Numbered from the stretch's first letter, positions 1 through 7,968 are shown. The stretch: 23,163 nt of DNA from an uncultured Flavobacteriales bacterium (GCA_905479845.1 CAJQOB010000057.1:1-23163), one strand, 5' to 3'. The notes: generated by a model not told the origin, from the letters alone. Numbers and translations: made by a program.

Positions 1-1337
1 GCTTCCAATCCATCAACTTCTACTCTTGCGACGCCGCCTGAAAAATCGTACGCATCAGTAAATTTCATCGGAATTCTCAGGAAGCCAGTAGCGTCATAGT
101 ACCCAAACCTTTCGCCATCACTTGCATAAATAAGTCCGTCCGAAAGTGTTCCCATGTCATCGAATTTGCACTCGAAAACGAACCCTCCGTTTCGATGAAT
201 CATTCCTTGTAATCCATCCTGTTCAACGATTGCTCGCCCATTCATGAAGTCGGAAATGGCATCAAACACAAATGGGATTTTGACCTGATTGTATTTATCG
301 ATCGCTCCGAACTTCCCGTCCTTAGCAACTACAGCTAATCCTTCACTGTAAGGCGAAACTTGTTCATACTCTGAAGGAATCATGGTGATTCCAGCAGTAT
401 TCATAAAGCCAAAATACTCACCCACTTTGATAGGAAGATATGTAGAATCAAGATGTGCAATATCCCGCAAGAGTTCCTTTTGATATGGATAATTCGGATA
501 CTGCGACTTGAATCGTTTCAAGGTTAATTCGCTCAGCGTATCCAAGGACGATTGATACAATTGACGCCAAGCGGAATCAACCATAATGTTATCTGGATAC
601 GTTCGAATGAAGATATCAAATGACTGCGCTGTATTTGCTTCGGTCACAATTTCGAATATTTTCTTTTCAGCCGCTGGTCGAAGTGGACTATTTGCATTCA
701 ACTGAACAAACTCTAAATACGAAGCCAAATTCCCGTCACCCGTTAACTCGTCAAATTGTACTTCGTAGAAGTTATCTTTCGCAATTTCGAAGTAGTTACT
801 CTCCGGATAACGCTCCATAAAGGAGTGATAACTTGAAGAGGTATTCTGCATTACCGCACCAAAAAAAGCAATTGAATCTCTAATCGCTAAGGCTCTGGGC
901 GCGTACGAAGATTTTGGATGTGATGTCAAAAAGGCATCGTAGGATTCCGGTGTATTGATTCTTTTCGCTTCAGCGTAGAATTGATCAGCAATAACTTGTT
1001 CCAATGAATCAATTCCTTCAAGGCTCCACCCGTACTTTTCCCATCGCTTTCTTTTTCGCGCTTTTGCATCGTACAGCTTTGCTCTTGCCATCTTAATGTA
1101 TCGATACGCAGAATCTTTAGAATAAAAAATATGAATATCACGTGAGTAAAGGCTAGCCAACCCGAATGAGCAAATCTCAGGATTGTACTTCATTCCTTTT
1201 GTGAACGCTTTTTTCGCTTTGAAATAATCGTGCATTTCCAACGCTACAAACCCCTTCTTTACATTGCCTGCGTAAGACATTGACGCACTGAATAGTATCA
1301 GGAGTAAAATAAGGCTATTTAAAGCGTTGCGTTTCAT
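1..1337 (-). CDS. Secreted TPR-like/WG-repeat protein, 3' end outside window
   Basis: Reading on the minus strand, an open frame runs from ATG at 1337-1335 off the left edge (445 codons visible, no stop), so the C terminus is missing. Residues 1-24 form a signal peptide (basic start, hydrophobic core, SMSYA region). Residues about 30-310 contain repeated units of the form SYxxFxxxxPxSxY followed by a helix (near 130, 168, 202, 237 and 271), resembling degenerate TPR or helical-hairpin repeats. From about 320 onward the protein changes to WG-type repeats (EGLAVV..DGKFGAID, then GRAIVEQDGLQGMI, then SDGLIYASDGERFGYYD), typical of Bacteroidota surface or envelope WG_beta_rep proteins of unknown function. 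A complete promoter lies directly upstream (see 1343-1373) and the bL31 terminator separates it from the gene before it. The role is unknown; envelope scaffold or protein interaction is inference. Confidence 0.85.
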   Translation of the reverse strand, partial: MKRNALNSLILLLILFSASMSYAGNVKKGFVALEMHDYFKAKKAFTKGMKYNPEICSFGLASLYSRDIHIFYSKDSAYRYIKMARAKLYDAKARKRKRWEKYGWSLEGIDSLEQVIADQFYAEAKRINTPESYDAFLTSHPKSSYAPRALAIRDSIAFFGAVMQNTSSSYHSFMERYPESNYFEIAKDNFYEVQFDELTGDGNLASYLEFVQLNANSPLRPAAEKKIFEIVTEANTAQSFDIFIRTYPDNIMVDSAWRQLYQSSLDTLSELTLKRFKSQYPNYPYQKELLRDIAHLDSTYLPIKVGEYFGFMNTAGITMIPSEYEQVSPYSEGLAVVAKDGKFGAIDKYNQVKIPFVFDAISDFMNGRAIVEQDGLQGMIHRNGGFVFECKFDDMGTLSDGLIYASDGERFGYYDATGFLRIPMKFTDAYDFSGGVARVEVDGLE

Positions 1338-1342
1338 TAGGA

Positions 1343-1373
1343 CAAATATAATTCTAAGTACCTAGGGCGCAAA
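1343..1373 (-). promoter_or_regulatory. Bacteroidota-type -33/-7 promoter of the WG-repeat gene
   Basis: On the minus strand TTTG (1373-1370) is followed after exactly 19 bases by TATATTTG (1350-1343), matching the known Bacteroidota consensus TTTG-N19-TAnnTTTG at every fixed base. The start ATG begins only 5 bases after the -7 box, so the expected transcription start falls at or beside the A of the ATG, suggesting a leaderless mRNA. Confidence 0.7.
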
Positions 1374-1383
1374 GATTGAGCCA

Positions 1384-1431
1384 CAAAAAAACCTCCCAAT
1401 CGCTGTCCGAGTTTCGGTACGATTGGGAGGT
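1384..1431 (-). terminator. Rho-independent terminator of the bL31 gene
   Basis: A perfect 12-bp inverted repeat (1391-1402 against 1420-1431, ACCTCCCAATCG and its complement) with a loop that can itself pair CCGA/TCGG is followed on the minus strand by a T run (1390-1384). It lies 20 bases past the bL31 stop and just before the promoter of the next minus-strand gene. Confidence 0.85.
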
Positions 1432-1451
1432 ACAATATTATTGAAAGATAA

Positions 1452-1709
1452 TTATTTCTTCTTTCTAGATCCGTAACGGTTCTTGAATTTGTCAATACGT
1501 CCTGCAGTATCCACGAATTGAACAACTCCTGTGAAGAAAGGGTGTGATTTGTGAGAAATATCCAATTTGATTAGTGGATACTCTTGTCCATCTTCCCATT
1601 TGATTGTTTCACTAGCATCTGCACATGAATTACAAACAAAACTGTAGTCGTTTGACATGTCTTTAAATACGACTAGTCTATAATTATCTGGATGAATGTC
1701 TTTTCTCAT
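1452..1709 (-). CDS. rpmE2: 50S ribosomal protein bL31, type B
   Basis: The 85-residue product matches the full length of bL31 type B: the MRKDIHPDNYRLVVFKDMS start, the central EYPLIKLDISHKSHPFFTG block and the C-terminal DTAGRIDKFKNRYG with a basic tail. bL31 sits on the large subunit at the bridge to the small-subunit head. Type B proteins characteristically lack the zinc-binding cysteines of type A (serines stand at that place here, SHKSHPFF), yet this one has a CxxC pair at residues 26 and 29, away from the classical site. The gene is monocistronic, with a TAnnTTTG box 38 bases upstream and its own terminator. The short leader begins with a small hairpin (TCCCT/AGGGA, 1731-1745) followed by T-rich sequence; whether this regulates the gene is unknown. 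Identification is very secure. Confidence 0.96.
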   Translation of the reverse strand: MRKDIHPDNYRLVVFKDMSNDYSFVCNSCADASETIKWEDGQEYPLIKLDISHKSHPFFTGVVQFVDTAGRIDKFKNRYGSRKKK

Positions 1710-1747
1710 AACGAAATATTGTAATAAAAATCCCTTTAACAGGGACG

Positions 1748-1755
1748 CAAAGATA
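1748..1755 (-). promoter_or_regulatory. -7 box of rpmE2
   Basis: TATCTTTG on the minus strand fits TAnnTTTG exactly; it lies 38 bases before the rpmE2 ATG. No good -33 TTG is seen at 17-23 bases upstream, so support rests on the -7 box and position only. Confidence 0.5.
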
Positions 1756-1922
1756 TGTAAACTTTTTTATTTAAAACCTGAGTTTTCTTAAAAATTTTAT
1801 GATGAATTACTTATTATGCAATAATTGCATAAATCCATGGTGTAATTTCAGTCAAAATCGGCCCTAAAACTGATTGAACTTAAGTTCTCGGTAAAATTAA
1901 AATAATCTTCCTGAAATTGCGT

Positions 1923-1930
1923 TAACTTTG
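1923..1930 (+). promoter_or_regulatory. -7 box of the beta-helix lipoprotein gene
   Basis: TAACTTTG fits TAnnTTTG and ends 15 bases before the ATG at 1946. The last three bases (TTG, 1928-1930) are in frame with the gene and could be miscalled as a start. No clear -33 TTG is visible. Confidence 0.45.
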
Positions 1931-1945
1931 ACAACAACTCGAATT

Positions 1946-3361
1946 ATGAAGCAACTTATTTTCTTTCTCATTGTTCTTATTTCTTTGCTTGGAGCTACTG
2001 GCTTGACGAGTTGTAAAAAGACTGTGAATTTTTCCAATGGAAATTTGAGTTTCAGTAAGGATACGGTTGTTTTCGATACTGTTTTCACTACTATTGGTTC
2101 TACAACTCAACAATTCAAATTTTACAATAACGATAGTCGAACCATAAATGTGGAAGAAATAGAATTGATTGGTGGAGAAAATTCGCCGTTTAGAATCAAC
2201 ATGGATGGTTTAATAGGAACAAACTTCGAAAATATTGAGGTAGAAGGAAATGACAGCTTGTTTGTTTTTGTTGAAGTTACTTTGGAGGTAAACAACACTA
2301 CCAATCCAATGGTGATTGAAGACAGCATACGTTTTCGAACGAATGGTGTTGATCAATATGTAAACTTAGCCGTTTGGGGACAGGATATGTACTTCCATAA
2401 TAACGAGTACGTTGTTGGCACATGGCAAAATGACAAGCCTCACCTGATTTATGGCGACGCGGTAATAGCTGAAAATACTACTCTCACTATTCCTGCAGGA
2501 ACTCAAATTTATCTTCACAAGAATTCGAAAATCACCAATTACAAAGGAACGCTGAATATTAACGGTACATTGGGGAATGAAGTAACACTACAAGGAGATC
2601 GTTTGGAATCACTTTACGATGATGTTGCTGGACAGTTCTATGGGATTTACATGTTCTATGCGAAGGAAAGCAAGATCAACTATTGTAATATAAAGAACGG
2701 CACGGTTGGAATCCACATGTTCAATGAAGATCCAGGAAACACTGATTATACATTACGTATCACGAACTCAAAAATTTCGAATAATGCCTTTGCTGGTATG
2801 CTCCTCTACTCTGGTTCACATGTAAAGGCAGAAAACTGTGTTCTTTCGAAGAATACCGTTTATGGACTTGCTGTTTTCGCTTCTGACTTCAGTTTTAATC
2901 ACTGTCACATTGTTGGGTATAGCAGTGCTGGTTCTCAAACTCCTGCTTTAGGAATTAGCAATGTCGGTTACGACGAGGTAAGCGAAACAGCCTATGTAAC
3001 GAATATTAACGAGGGAGAAATTACTAACAGCGTTGTATATGGTAATTTGGACACAGAATTTGTGATTGATACAACAGATGAGACGAATGTATTGACGTTC
3101 AATTTTAACTTCCAATACAACCTTATCAAAAGTGAAACGTCGTATGAGAATCAGTTTTTTGCAAATAATCTATGGAATGAAGATCCTTACTTCGTAGATC
3201 CAACGGAAAATGACTTCTTGTACTACTCTATCTCACCACTGCATCTTGGTGGAAGTGATACTTTTCCAAACACGAGCAGTGAGCCTGCTGATGGGATTGG
3301 GGTTAATGGAGTAACCAGAGCCTCGCCTTCTCCTGATATTGGAGCTTACGAAATCCCTTAG
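1946..3361 (+). CDS. Beta-helix lipoprotein of the cell envelope
   Basis: The 471-residue product starts with a lipoprotein signal (MKQLIFFLIVLISLLGATGLTSC; lipobox LTSC, lipidated Cys23). Residues about 40-130 look like an Ig-like beta sandwich (FDTVFTTIGSTTQQFKFYN..., as in choice-of-anchor or ASH-type domains). From about 150 onward there is a right-handed parallel beta-helix: ITNYKGTLNINGTLGNEVTLQG, GIYMFYAKESKINYCNIKNG, LRITNSKISNNAFAGMLLY, VKAENCVLSKNTVYGLAVF, ending with the DIGAYE motif common at the end of such Bacteroidota proteins. I chose ATG 1946 over the in-frame TTG at 1928 because the TTG lies inside the presumed -7 promoter box and the extension would push the signal peptide inward. 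Anchoring in the outer membrane is inferred; no pectate lyase catalytic motif is evident, so the function is unknown. Confidence 0.85.
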   Translation: MKQLIFFLIVLISLLGATGLTSCKKTVNFSNGNLSFSKDTVVFDTVFTTIGSTTQQFKFYNNDSRTINVEEIELIGGENSPFRINMDGLIGTNFENIEVEGNDSLFVFVEVTLEVNNTTNPMVIEDSIRFRTNGVDQYVNLAVWGQDMYFHNNEYVVGTWQNDKPHLIYGDAVIAENTTLTIPAGTQIYLHKNSKITNYKGTLNINGTLGNEVTLQGDRLESLYDDVAGQFYGIYMFYAKESKINYCNIKNGTVGIHMFNEDPGNTDYTLRITNSKISNNAFAGMLLYSGSHVKAENCVLSKNTVYGLAVFASDFSFNHCHIVGYSSAGSQTPALGISNVGYDEVSETAYVTNINEGEITNSVVYGNLDTEFVIDTTDETNVLTFNFNFQYNLIKSETSYENQFFANNLWNEDPYFVDPTENDFLYYSISPLHLGGSDTFPNTSSEPADGIGVNGVTRASPSPDIGAYEIP

Positions 3362-3483
3362 TGAAATTCAGGATGAATTAAGAGTTGGTGGGTTAGCTTG
3401 GGGCTGAGATCATTGTTGGTTCTATTTGTTTTTTTTTGACCACAAAGACGCAAACCAGCAGAGCTGGCACAAAGGACGTTGGT

Positions 3484-3517
3484 GGTTTGGTTTGGTTTGG
3501 TTTGGTTTGGTTTGGTT
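3484..3517. repeat. GGTTT pentanucleotide microsatellite, 6.8 copies
   Basis: Six perfect copies of GGTTT plus GGTT run without interruption. It is outside any gene, about 120 bases past the stop of the beta-helix gene and about 290 bases past the 3' end of glnN (which is read toward it). The repeat is prone to slippage; no phase-variable gene is attached that I can see. Confidence 0.95.
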
Positions 3518-3609
3518 AAACACAAGAATATTTGTAATCATCGTGTGCTTTGTAGTAAGAAGAAAAATTCAGTAAAAACTTGTTTTCGAACCCAAACATG
3601 AAGTTTGAA

Positions 3610-3710
3610 AATGGCCGCCGCGTTAGGGATAGTAGTGAAAACCCCGCAGCGTAACGAGGAGTTGAAACGAATAGCCCGACCTTCCAGATAGCTATCGGGA
3701 GGAAACGCCC
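3610..3710. repeat. Possible dispersed intergenic repeat element
   Basis: About 100 bases, richer in G+C than the flanks, contain paired arms: CGTTA (3621-3625) with TAACG (3652-3656), CCCGA (3675-3679) with TCGGG (3695-3699), and the palindrome GATAGCTATC (3687-3696). The string GCGTTAGGGATAGTAGTG resembles extragenic repeats that I recall from flavobacterial genomes, but a second copy is not present in this window, so dispersal cannot be shown here. Confidence 0.4.
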
Positions 3711-3750
3711 AGACTTAGATTCAGCTCAGTATTCTGTTATCAATTATATT

Positions 3751-3786
3751 AAAACAAAAAACCGCTCTTCTTTCGAAGAACGGTTT
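3751..3786 (-). terminator. Rho-independent terminator of glnN
   Basis: On the minus strand the arms AAACCG/CGGTTT (3786-3781 and 3764-3759) flank a TTCTTCGAAAGAAG-like inner stem, followed by a T run (TTTTTTGTTTT, 3761-3751). It lies about 30 bases beyond the glnN stop. Confidence 0.8.
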
Positions 3787-3809
3787 CTAGTAAAACTATT
3801 CGGGAGTAA

Positions 3810-5996
3810 TTATCTTGTAAATAACATCTCGCTAAATTTCGGGAATGGCCATGTTTTGTCTTCAACCAATCCTTCTAATTTATCCGCGTGGTAACGAATA
3901 TCGTCGAAGTGAACTTTTACGTCATCACAGTATGCTACAGCTTTCTTTTCGATGTCTTCGATTTGATTAGCTTTCTTACGAGCCGCTAACATATCATCAC
4001 AAGCATCTTTCATTGTGTTCAAGTGATTTGAGATACGTTTGAGTAGATCAATCTGAGCATCAGCTGCTTTTCTTCCCATATCCTCACCTAGCACATCGTA
4101 TAATCCTTGAATGTTTTTGAGCAATTTGTTTTGATACTCAATCACTGCTGGAATGATGCTTCCAATTGCCATTTCACCAATCACACGTGCTTCAATTTGT
4201 AATTTGTACACGTACAATTCGAATTCAATTTCTTGGCGCGCTTCTAATTCACGTGGAGTCAAGACACCAACTTTATCGAATAATTCAACAACTTTCTTAT
4301 CGTGCCAAACAGTCAATGCTCTTGGAGTGTCACGTAAGTTTGCCAATCCTCGGCTTTCTGCTTCTTTCACCCACTCGTCTCCGTATCCATTTCCTTCAAA
4401 GCGAATTTTCTTCGACTCTTTGATCATGATTTGCAATTGCTTCAAGATCGCTTCGTCTTTGCTTTCACCCGATTTGATACGAGCATCAACATCTTTCTTG
4501 AATTCTTTCAACTGATTCGCCATGATCGTATTAATTACAATCATTGCTCCAGCACAGTTCGCTGATGATCCAACAGCACGGAACTCAAATTTGTTTCCTG
4601 TAAACGCGAATGGCGATGTTCTATTTCGATCAGTGTTATCCAACAAAATTTGTGGAATCTTACCGATGTTCAATTTCAACTCTGTTTTTTCTTCTGGCGT
4701 CATTTTACCAGCTTTCACATCCGTTTCGATTTTATCCAACAATGCGGATAATTGTGAACCGATGAACGTAGAAATAATTGCAGGTGGTGCTTCATTCGCT
4801 CCCAAACGGTGATCATTTCCAGCTCCAGCGATACAAGCTCTTAACAATCCAGAGTGATCGTGGATTGCTTTGATTGTATTCACGAAGAATGTCAAGAACT
4901 GCAAGTTTGATTTTGGATTCTTTCCTGGAGCCAATAAGTTGATTCCTGTATCTGTTCCAAGTGACCAGTTGTTGTGTTTACCTGATCCGTTCACTCCTGC
5001 GAATGGCTTTTCGTGCAACAACACGCGGAAATCATGCTTACGAGCAGTTTTCTCCATCAAATCCATCAACAATAGGTTGTGATCGTTCGCTAAGTTACAT
5101 TCTTCGAACATTGGGGCACATTCGAATTGGTTCGGTGCAACCTCATTGTGACGAGTCGTTACTGGAATTCCCAATCGAATAGATTCAGTTTCGAAGTCAC
5201 GCATAAATGCTGTAGCTCTTTCTGAAATTGATCCAAAATAATGGTCATCCAATTGTTGCCCCTTTGCTGATGCGTGACCGAACAACGTACGACCTGCCAT
5301 TTGTAAATCTGGTCGTGAATTATAATATGCTTTGTCTACTAAAAAGTACTCTTGCTCCCAACCGAGAGTTGCAACCACTTTCTTTACGTTTTTATCAAAA
5401 TATTGACAAACATCTACAGCTGCCTCGTCTACAGCGTGTAATGCCTTCAACAATGGCATTTTGTAATCCAATGCTTCACCCGTGTATGAGATGAAAATAG
5501 TTGGAATACATAATGTCTTTCCAATTACGAATGCTGGAGAAGATGGATCCCAAGCCGTATAACCTCGTGCTTCGAATGTGTTTCTAATTCCTCCATTTGG
5601 GAATGAAGATGCGTCTGGCTCTTGTTGAACCAACAATTCACCATCAAACTGTTCGATTGCTTTTCCAGGACCGATTGGTTTGAAGAAGGCATCGTGTTTC
5701 TCTGCTGTAGAACCCGTTAATGGTTGAAACCAGTGAGTATAATGCGTTGCACCTTTCGTCAAGGCCCAATCTTTCATCGCTGAAGCGACTTGATCCGCAA
5801 TACTTCGATCCAATTGCTTTCCAGTGCTAGCAACTTCTTTCATCTTTTTGTATGCATCTCCAGGAAGATACTCACGCATAACTTCAGCATGAAAGACGTT
5901 TTCGCCAAACATTTCTGAAATTTTTTGGTCTAAATCAATGTGTTTTGGCGTTCGATGTAATACATCATGATACGCTTGCATACGTTTATTGGCCAT
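3810..5996 (-). CDS. glnN: Glutamine synthetase type III
   Basis: The 728-residue product is a full-length GSIII (family length about 700-730), which makes glutamine from glutamate, ammonia and ATP in the cytosol. Seen in order: an N-terminal THYTHWFQPLTGSTAEKHD block; the GSIII signature EPDASSFPNGGIRNTFEARG; GWEQEYFL with metal-binding glutamates; RHNEVAPNQFE; HEKPFAGVNGSGKHNNWS; the AGNDHRLGANEAPPA nucleotide region; DRNRTSPFAFTGNKFEFRA; and a long helical C terminus. I chose ATG 5996 (MANKRMQAY) instead of the in-frame TTG at 6017, because that TTG is part of the TACATTTG promoter box. The gene is monocistronic with its own terminator and is divergent from a two-component pair, so shared regulation by nitrogen status is possible but unproven. 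Identification is very secure. Confidence 0.97.
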   Translation of the reverse strand: MANKRMQAYHDVLHRTPKHIDLDQKISEMFGENVFHAEVMREYLPGDAYKKMKEVASTGKQLDRSIADQVASAMKDWALTKGATHYTHWFQPLTGSTAEKHDAFFKPIGPGKAIEQFDGELLVQQEPDASSFPNGGIRNTFEARGYTAWDPSSPAFVIGKTLCIPTIFISYTGEALDYKMPLLKALHAVDEAAVDVCQYFDKNVKKVVATLGWEQEYFLVDKAYYNSRPDLQMAGRTLFGHASAKGQQLDDHYFGSISERATAFMRDFETESIRLGIPVTTRHNEVAPNQFECAPMFEECNLANDHNLLLMDLMEKTARKHDFRVLLHEKPFAGVNGSGKHNNWSLGTDTGINLLAPGKNPKSNLQFLTFFVNTIKAIHDHSGLLRACIAGAGNDHRLGANEAPPAIISTFIGSQLSALLDKIETDVKAGKMTPEEKTELKLNIGKIPQILLDNTDRNRTSPFAFTGNKFEFRAVGSSANCAGAMIVINTIMANQLKEFKKDVDARIKSGESKDEAILKQLQIMIKESKKIRFEGNGYGDEWVKEAESRGLANLRDTPRALTVWHDKKVVELFDKVGVLTPRELEARQEIEFELYVYKLQIEARVIGEMAIGSIIPAVIEYQNKLLKNIQGLYDVLGEDMGRKAADAQIDLLKRISNHLNTMKDACDDMLAARKKANQIEDIEKKAVAYCDDVKVHFDDIRYHADKLEGLVEDKTWPFPKFSEMLFTR

Positions 5997-6014
5997 GGGA
6001 TGTGTTTTTTTTGA

Positions 6015-6022
6015 CAAATGTA
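6015..6022 (-). promoter_or_regulatory. -7 box of glnN
   Basis: TACATTTG on the minus strand fits TAnnTTTG; it ends 18 bases before the glnN ATG and includes an in-frame TTG. No obvious -33 TTG is seen at the expected distance. Confidence 0.5.
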
Positions 6023-6477
6023 AGTCAAATCAGGGTGGTAACTTCATTTTTTTACGCTTTTTTATCAACAACCCCTATTTTTAGAGGGGGGTAAAATGAA
6101 AAAGTAGTGCGTTTTACCCATTAAGCCATCGTTTATTACCAGTTTAGATGAGAACTTCAAGGTTTTTTAGATAATTGAATCTTTTTTGTGGTTCGCAAAA
6201 CCCACAGTACATTTTTTCAATTATTTTTAGTTTGGATGCGACCTGAAATTAAGTTCCTGTCTGGTTCATAGACACTTATTGAATTGTAAACCAGCAAGAA
6301 CAAAACAAAAAACTAGAACAACGATCTAAATAAATTAACTATTTAGCAACAATAGTAGTCCGATTTGTGAAATTTCCTCATCCTTTCATGCAAAGTTTCC
6401 CATATAAATGCGTAACTTGAGCCAGAGAAATGCGGAAATCGTCTTACTCCTTGTAGCTCCCCGCAAGAATTTACACT
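6023..6477. other. Divergent intergenic region glnN / histidine kinase
   Basis: No credible gene is seen in about 450 bases. It holds the upstream part of the glnN promoter, a small hairpin (CCCCT 6072-6076 with AGGGG 6085-6089) and a weak long-range pair CTGGTT (6261-6266) / AACCAG (6289-6294). Near the kinase start there is a partial -7-like TAACTTGA (about 6413-6420). No riboswitch or RNA gene is recognised. Confidence 0.5.
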
Positions 6478-7968
6478 ATGTATACTACAGAAAAATTTGT
6501 CACAAAGAACAGGTTATTATCTGTCATTGAAAACACTTCTGATTCTATAATTGTCGCCAATCAAAAAGGAGAGATTATTTTCTGGAATAAAGCTTCCACC
6601 AAAATTTTCGGATTTGACCCGGAAGAGGCCTTAGGTAAGAAACTCAACATTATCATGCCAGAAGAAATGCACAGTCTGCATAATGCTGGCATGTCTCGCT
6701 ACATGAAGACAGGAGAAAAGAAACTTATAGATCAAACTGTCTCTATCAATGGCAAAAAAAAAGACGGTTCGATTGTCCCTATTGAGTTATCACTTTCTTC
6801 ATGGAAGGAAGAAAATAAAACCTTTATTTGTGGCATAATTCGAGACGTCAGCAATCGAAAAAAAAATGAGCGAGAGATACTTGACCTTCGAGGTATTATC
6901 AGTTCCTCTCCTTCCTGTCTGAAACTGCTAAACAAAAACGGTGAACTCCTTCGAATGAACTCTGCTGGCCTTAGTTTAATTGAGGCCGAAAACTTTGCTT
7001 CTGTTGATCGAGCAAACGTTTATGACATCGTTCATGAAGAAGACCGAGAAGCATTTATAAAGTTTAATAAATTCATTTGTGCCGGCAACGAAGGTAGTCT
7101 GATCTTTAAAATCGTTGGGCTAGGAGGAACAGAACGAATAATGGAATCTTTCGCGCGATCACATAAACTGGAATCAGGAGAAGCTGCCCACCTAGCTATT
7201 ACAAATGAAATTACGGAAAGAATAAAAGCTGAGAAGGAGCTCCTTGAAAAAGATCAAGAACTGGAAGAAGCTAAAAGACTTTCGGTTATTGGTGAATTTG
7301 CTGCAGGAATAGCTCACGAAGTGAACAATCCTTTAGCCATTATTCATTCAAGGTCTCAATTGTTAGAATTACAATTTGATCAATTGGAAATTAAAGACGA
7401 GAAAAAAATTGAATCAATACGAAACTCTCTAGCCACAATTAAACAGACCGTAATCCATACTACCGATCTAATTAAAAACCTCAAGACATTCTCGTCAAAA
7501 GCCGATTTCAAAAATCTTGAATTAATACCACTTGAGGAGGTGATTAATACAGCTTTAAAAATAAGTCAAAATAGATGCTCTAATGCGGGAATAGACATTA
7601 CTTTGGAAATAGATTCGAATATCAAAGTAGTTTGCAGCAATGCAGGTCTCTCTCAAGTAATTCTGAACTTAATCATCAATGCAATTGATGCTTTGGAAGG
7701 GATAGAAGAGAGATGGATACGGATTAAAACAAACGTTTCGGACAAACGGTTACAAATTATAATTACAGATAGCGGTAATGGTATTCCAGACGAAGTTGTT
7801 AAAAAGATCATGCATCCTTTCTTCAGTACAAAAGAGCCTGGCAAAGGAACAGGACTTGGGCTGTCCATTTCGTTAAAATCAATAGAAAAAATGAATGGGG
7901 ACTTTTACTACAATCCAAATTCAGACAATACGGAATTTATAATAGAATTTAAATCATTTGAAGTATGA
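6478..7968 (+). CDS. Soluble PAS-PAS sensor histidine kinase
   Basis: The 496-residue protein has no signal peptide or membrane segment. Domains: PAS 1 at about 12-125 (SVIENTSDSIIVANQKGEIIFWN, with the PAC-type tail CGIIRDVSNRKK), PAS 2 at about 132-247 (ending in LAITNEITERIKAE), a short coiled segment, HisKA with the phosphoacceptor in GIAHEVNNPLA (His280), and HATPase_c with the N box NLIINAIDALE, G1 DSGNGIPD, F box HPFFSTK and G2 GKGTGLGLSIS. The architecture resembles NtrB-like or FixL-like cytosolic kinases; no heme-binding motif is evident, so the signal is unknown. Its stop overlaps the start of the receiver gene by 4 bases (ATGA), so the two are co-translated and almost certainly partners. 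It is divergent from glnN. Confidence 0.93.
   Translation: MYTTEKFVTKNRLLSVIENTSDSIIVANQKGEIIFWNKASTKIFGFDPEEALGKKLNIIMPEEMHSLHNAGMSRYMKTGEKKLIDQTVSINGKKKDGSIVPIELSLSSWKEENKTFICGIIRDVSNRKKNEREILDLRGIISSSPSCLKLLNKNGELLRMNSAGLSLIEAENFASVDRANVYDIVHEEDREAFIKFNKFICAGNEGSLIFKIVGLGGTERIMESFARSHKLESGEAAHLAITNEITERIKAEKELLEKDQELEEAKRLSVIGEFAAGIAHEVNNPLAIIHSRSQLLELQFDQLEIKDEKKIESIRNSLATIKQTVIHTTDLIKNLKTFSSKADFKNLELIPLEEVINTALKISQNRCSNAGIDITLEIDSNIKVVCSNAGLSQVILNLIINAIDALEGIEERWIRIKTNVSDKRLQIIITDSGNGIPDEVVKKIMHPFFSTKEPGKGTGLGLSISLKSIEKMNGDFYYNPNSDNTEFIIEFKSFEV

Larger units (their letters stand above)
3362..3809. other. Non-coding stretch between beta-helix gene and glnN
   Basis: No open frame with credible protein features is seen. 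The stretch contains a GGTTT microsatellite (3484-3517), a GC-richer element with nested inverted repeats (about 3610-3710) and the glnN terminator (3751-3786). Just before the microsatellite the text has two similar purine-rich words (accacaaagacgc and gcacaaaggacg, 3439-3478). Confidence 0.6.

Noticed and set aside
1337..1525. Minus-strand 62-codon frame partly overlapping the bL31 gene
   Set aside because: It runs through the bL31 terminator and the next gene's promoter and shows no protein-like composition.
3484..3517. CRISPR array
   Set aside because: The tract is a simple 5-base tandem repeat with no spacers and no cas genes nearby.
4153..5494. Several plus-strand open frames of 70-120 codons inside the glutamine synthetase gene
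   Set aside because: They are antisense shadows of glnN; none has a recognisable family pattern, and glnN is full length and conserved.
6071..6092. CCCCT/AGGGG hairpin upstream of glnN as a riboswitch or attenuator
   Set aside because: It lies upstream of the presumed glnN -7 box, so would not be in the transcript, and no known riboswitch core is recognised.
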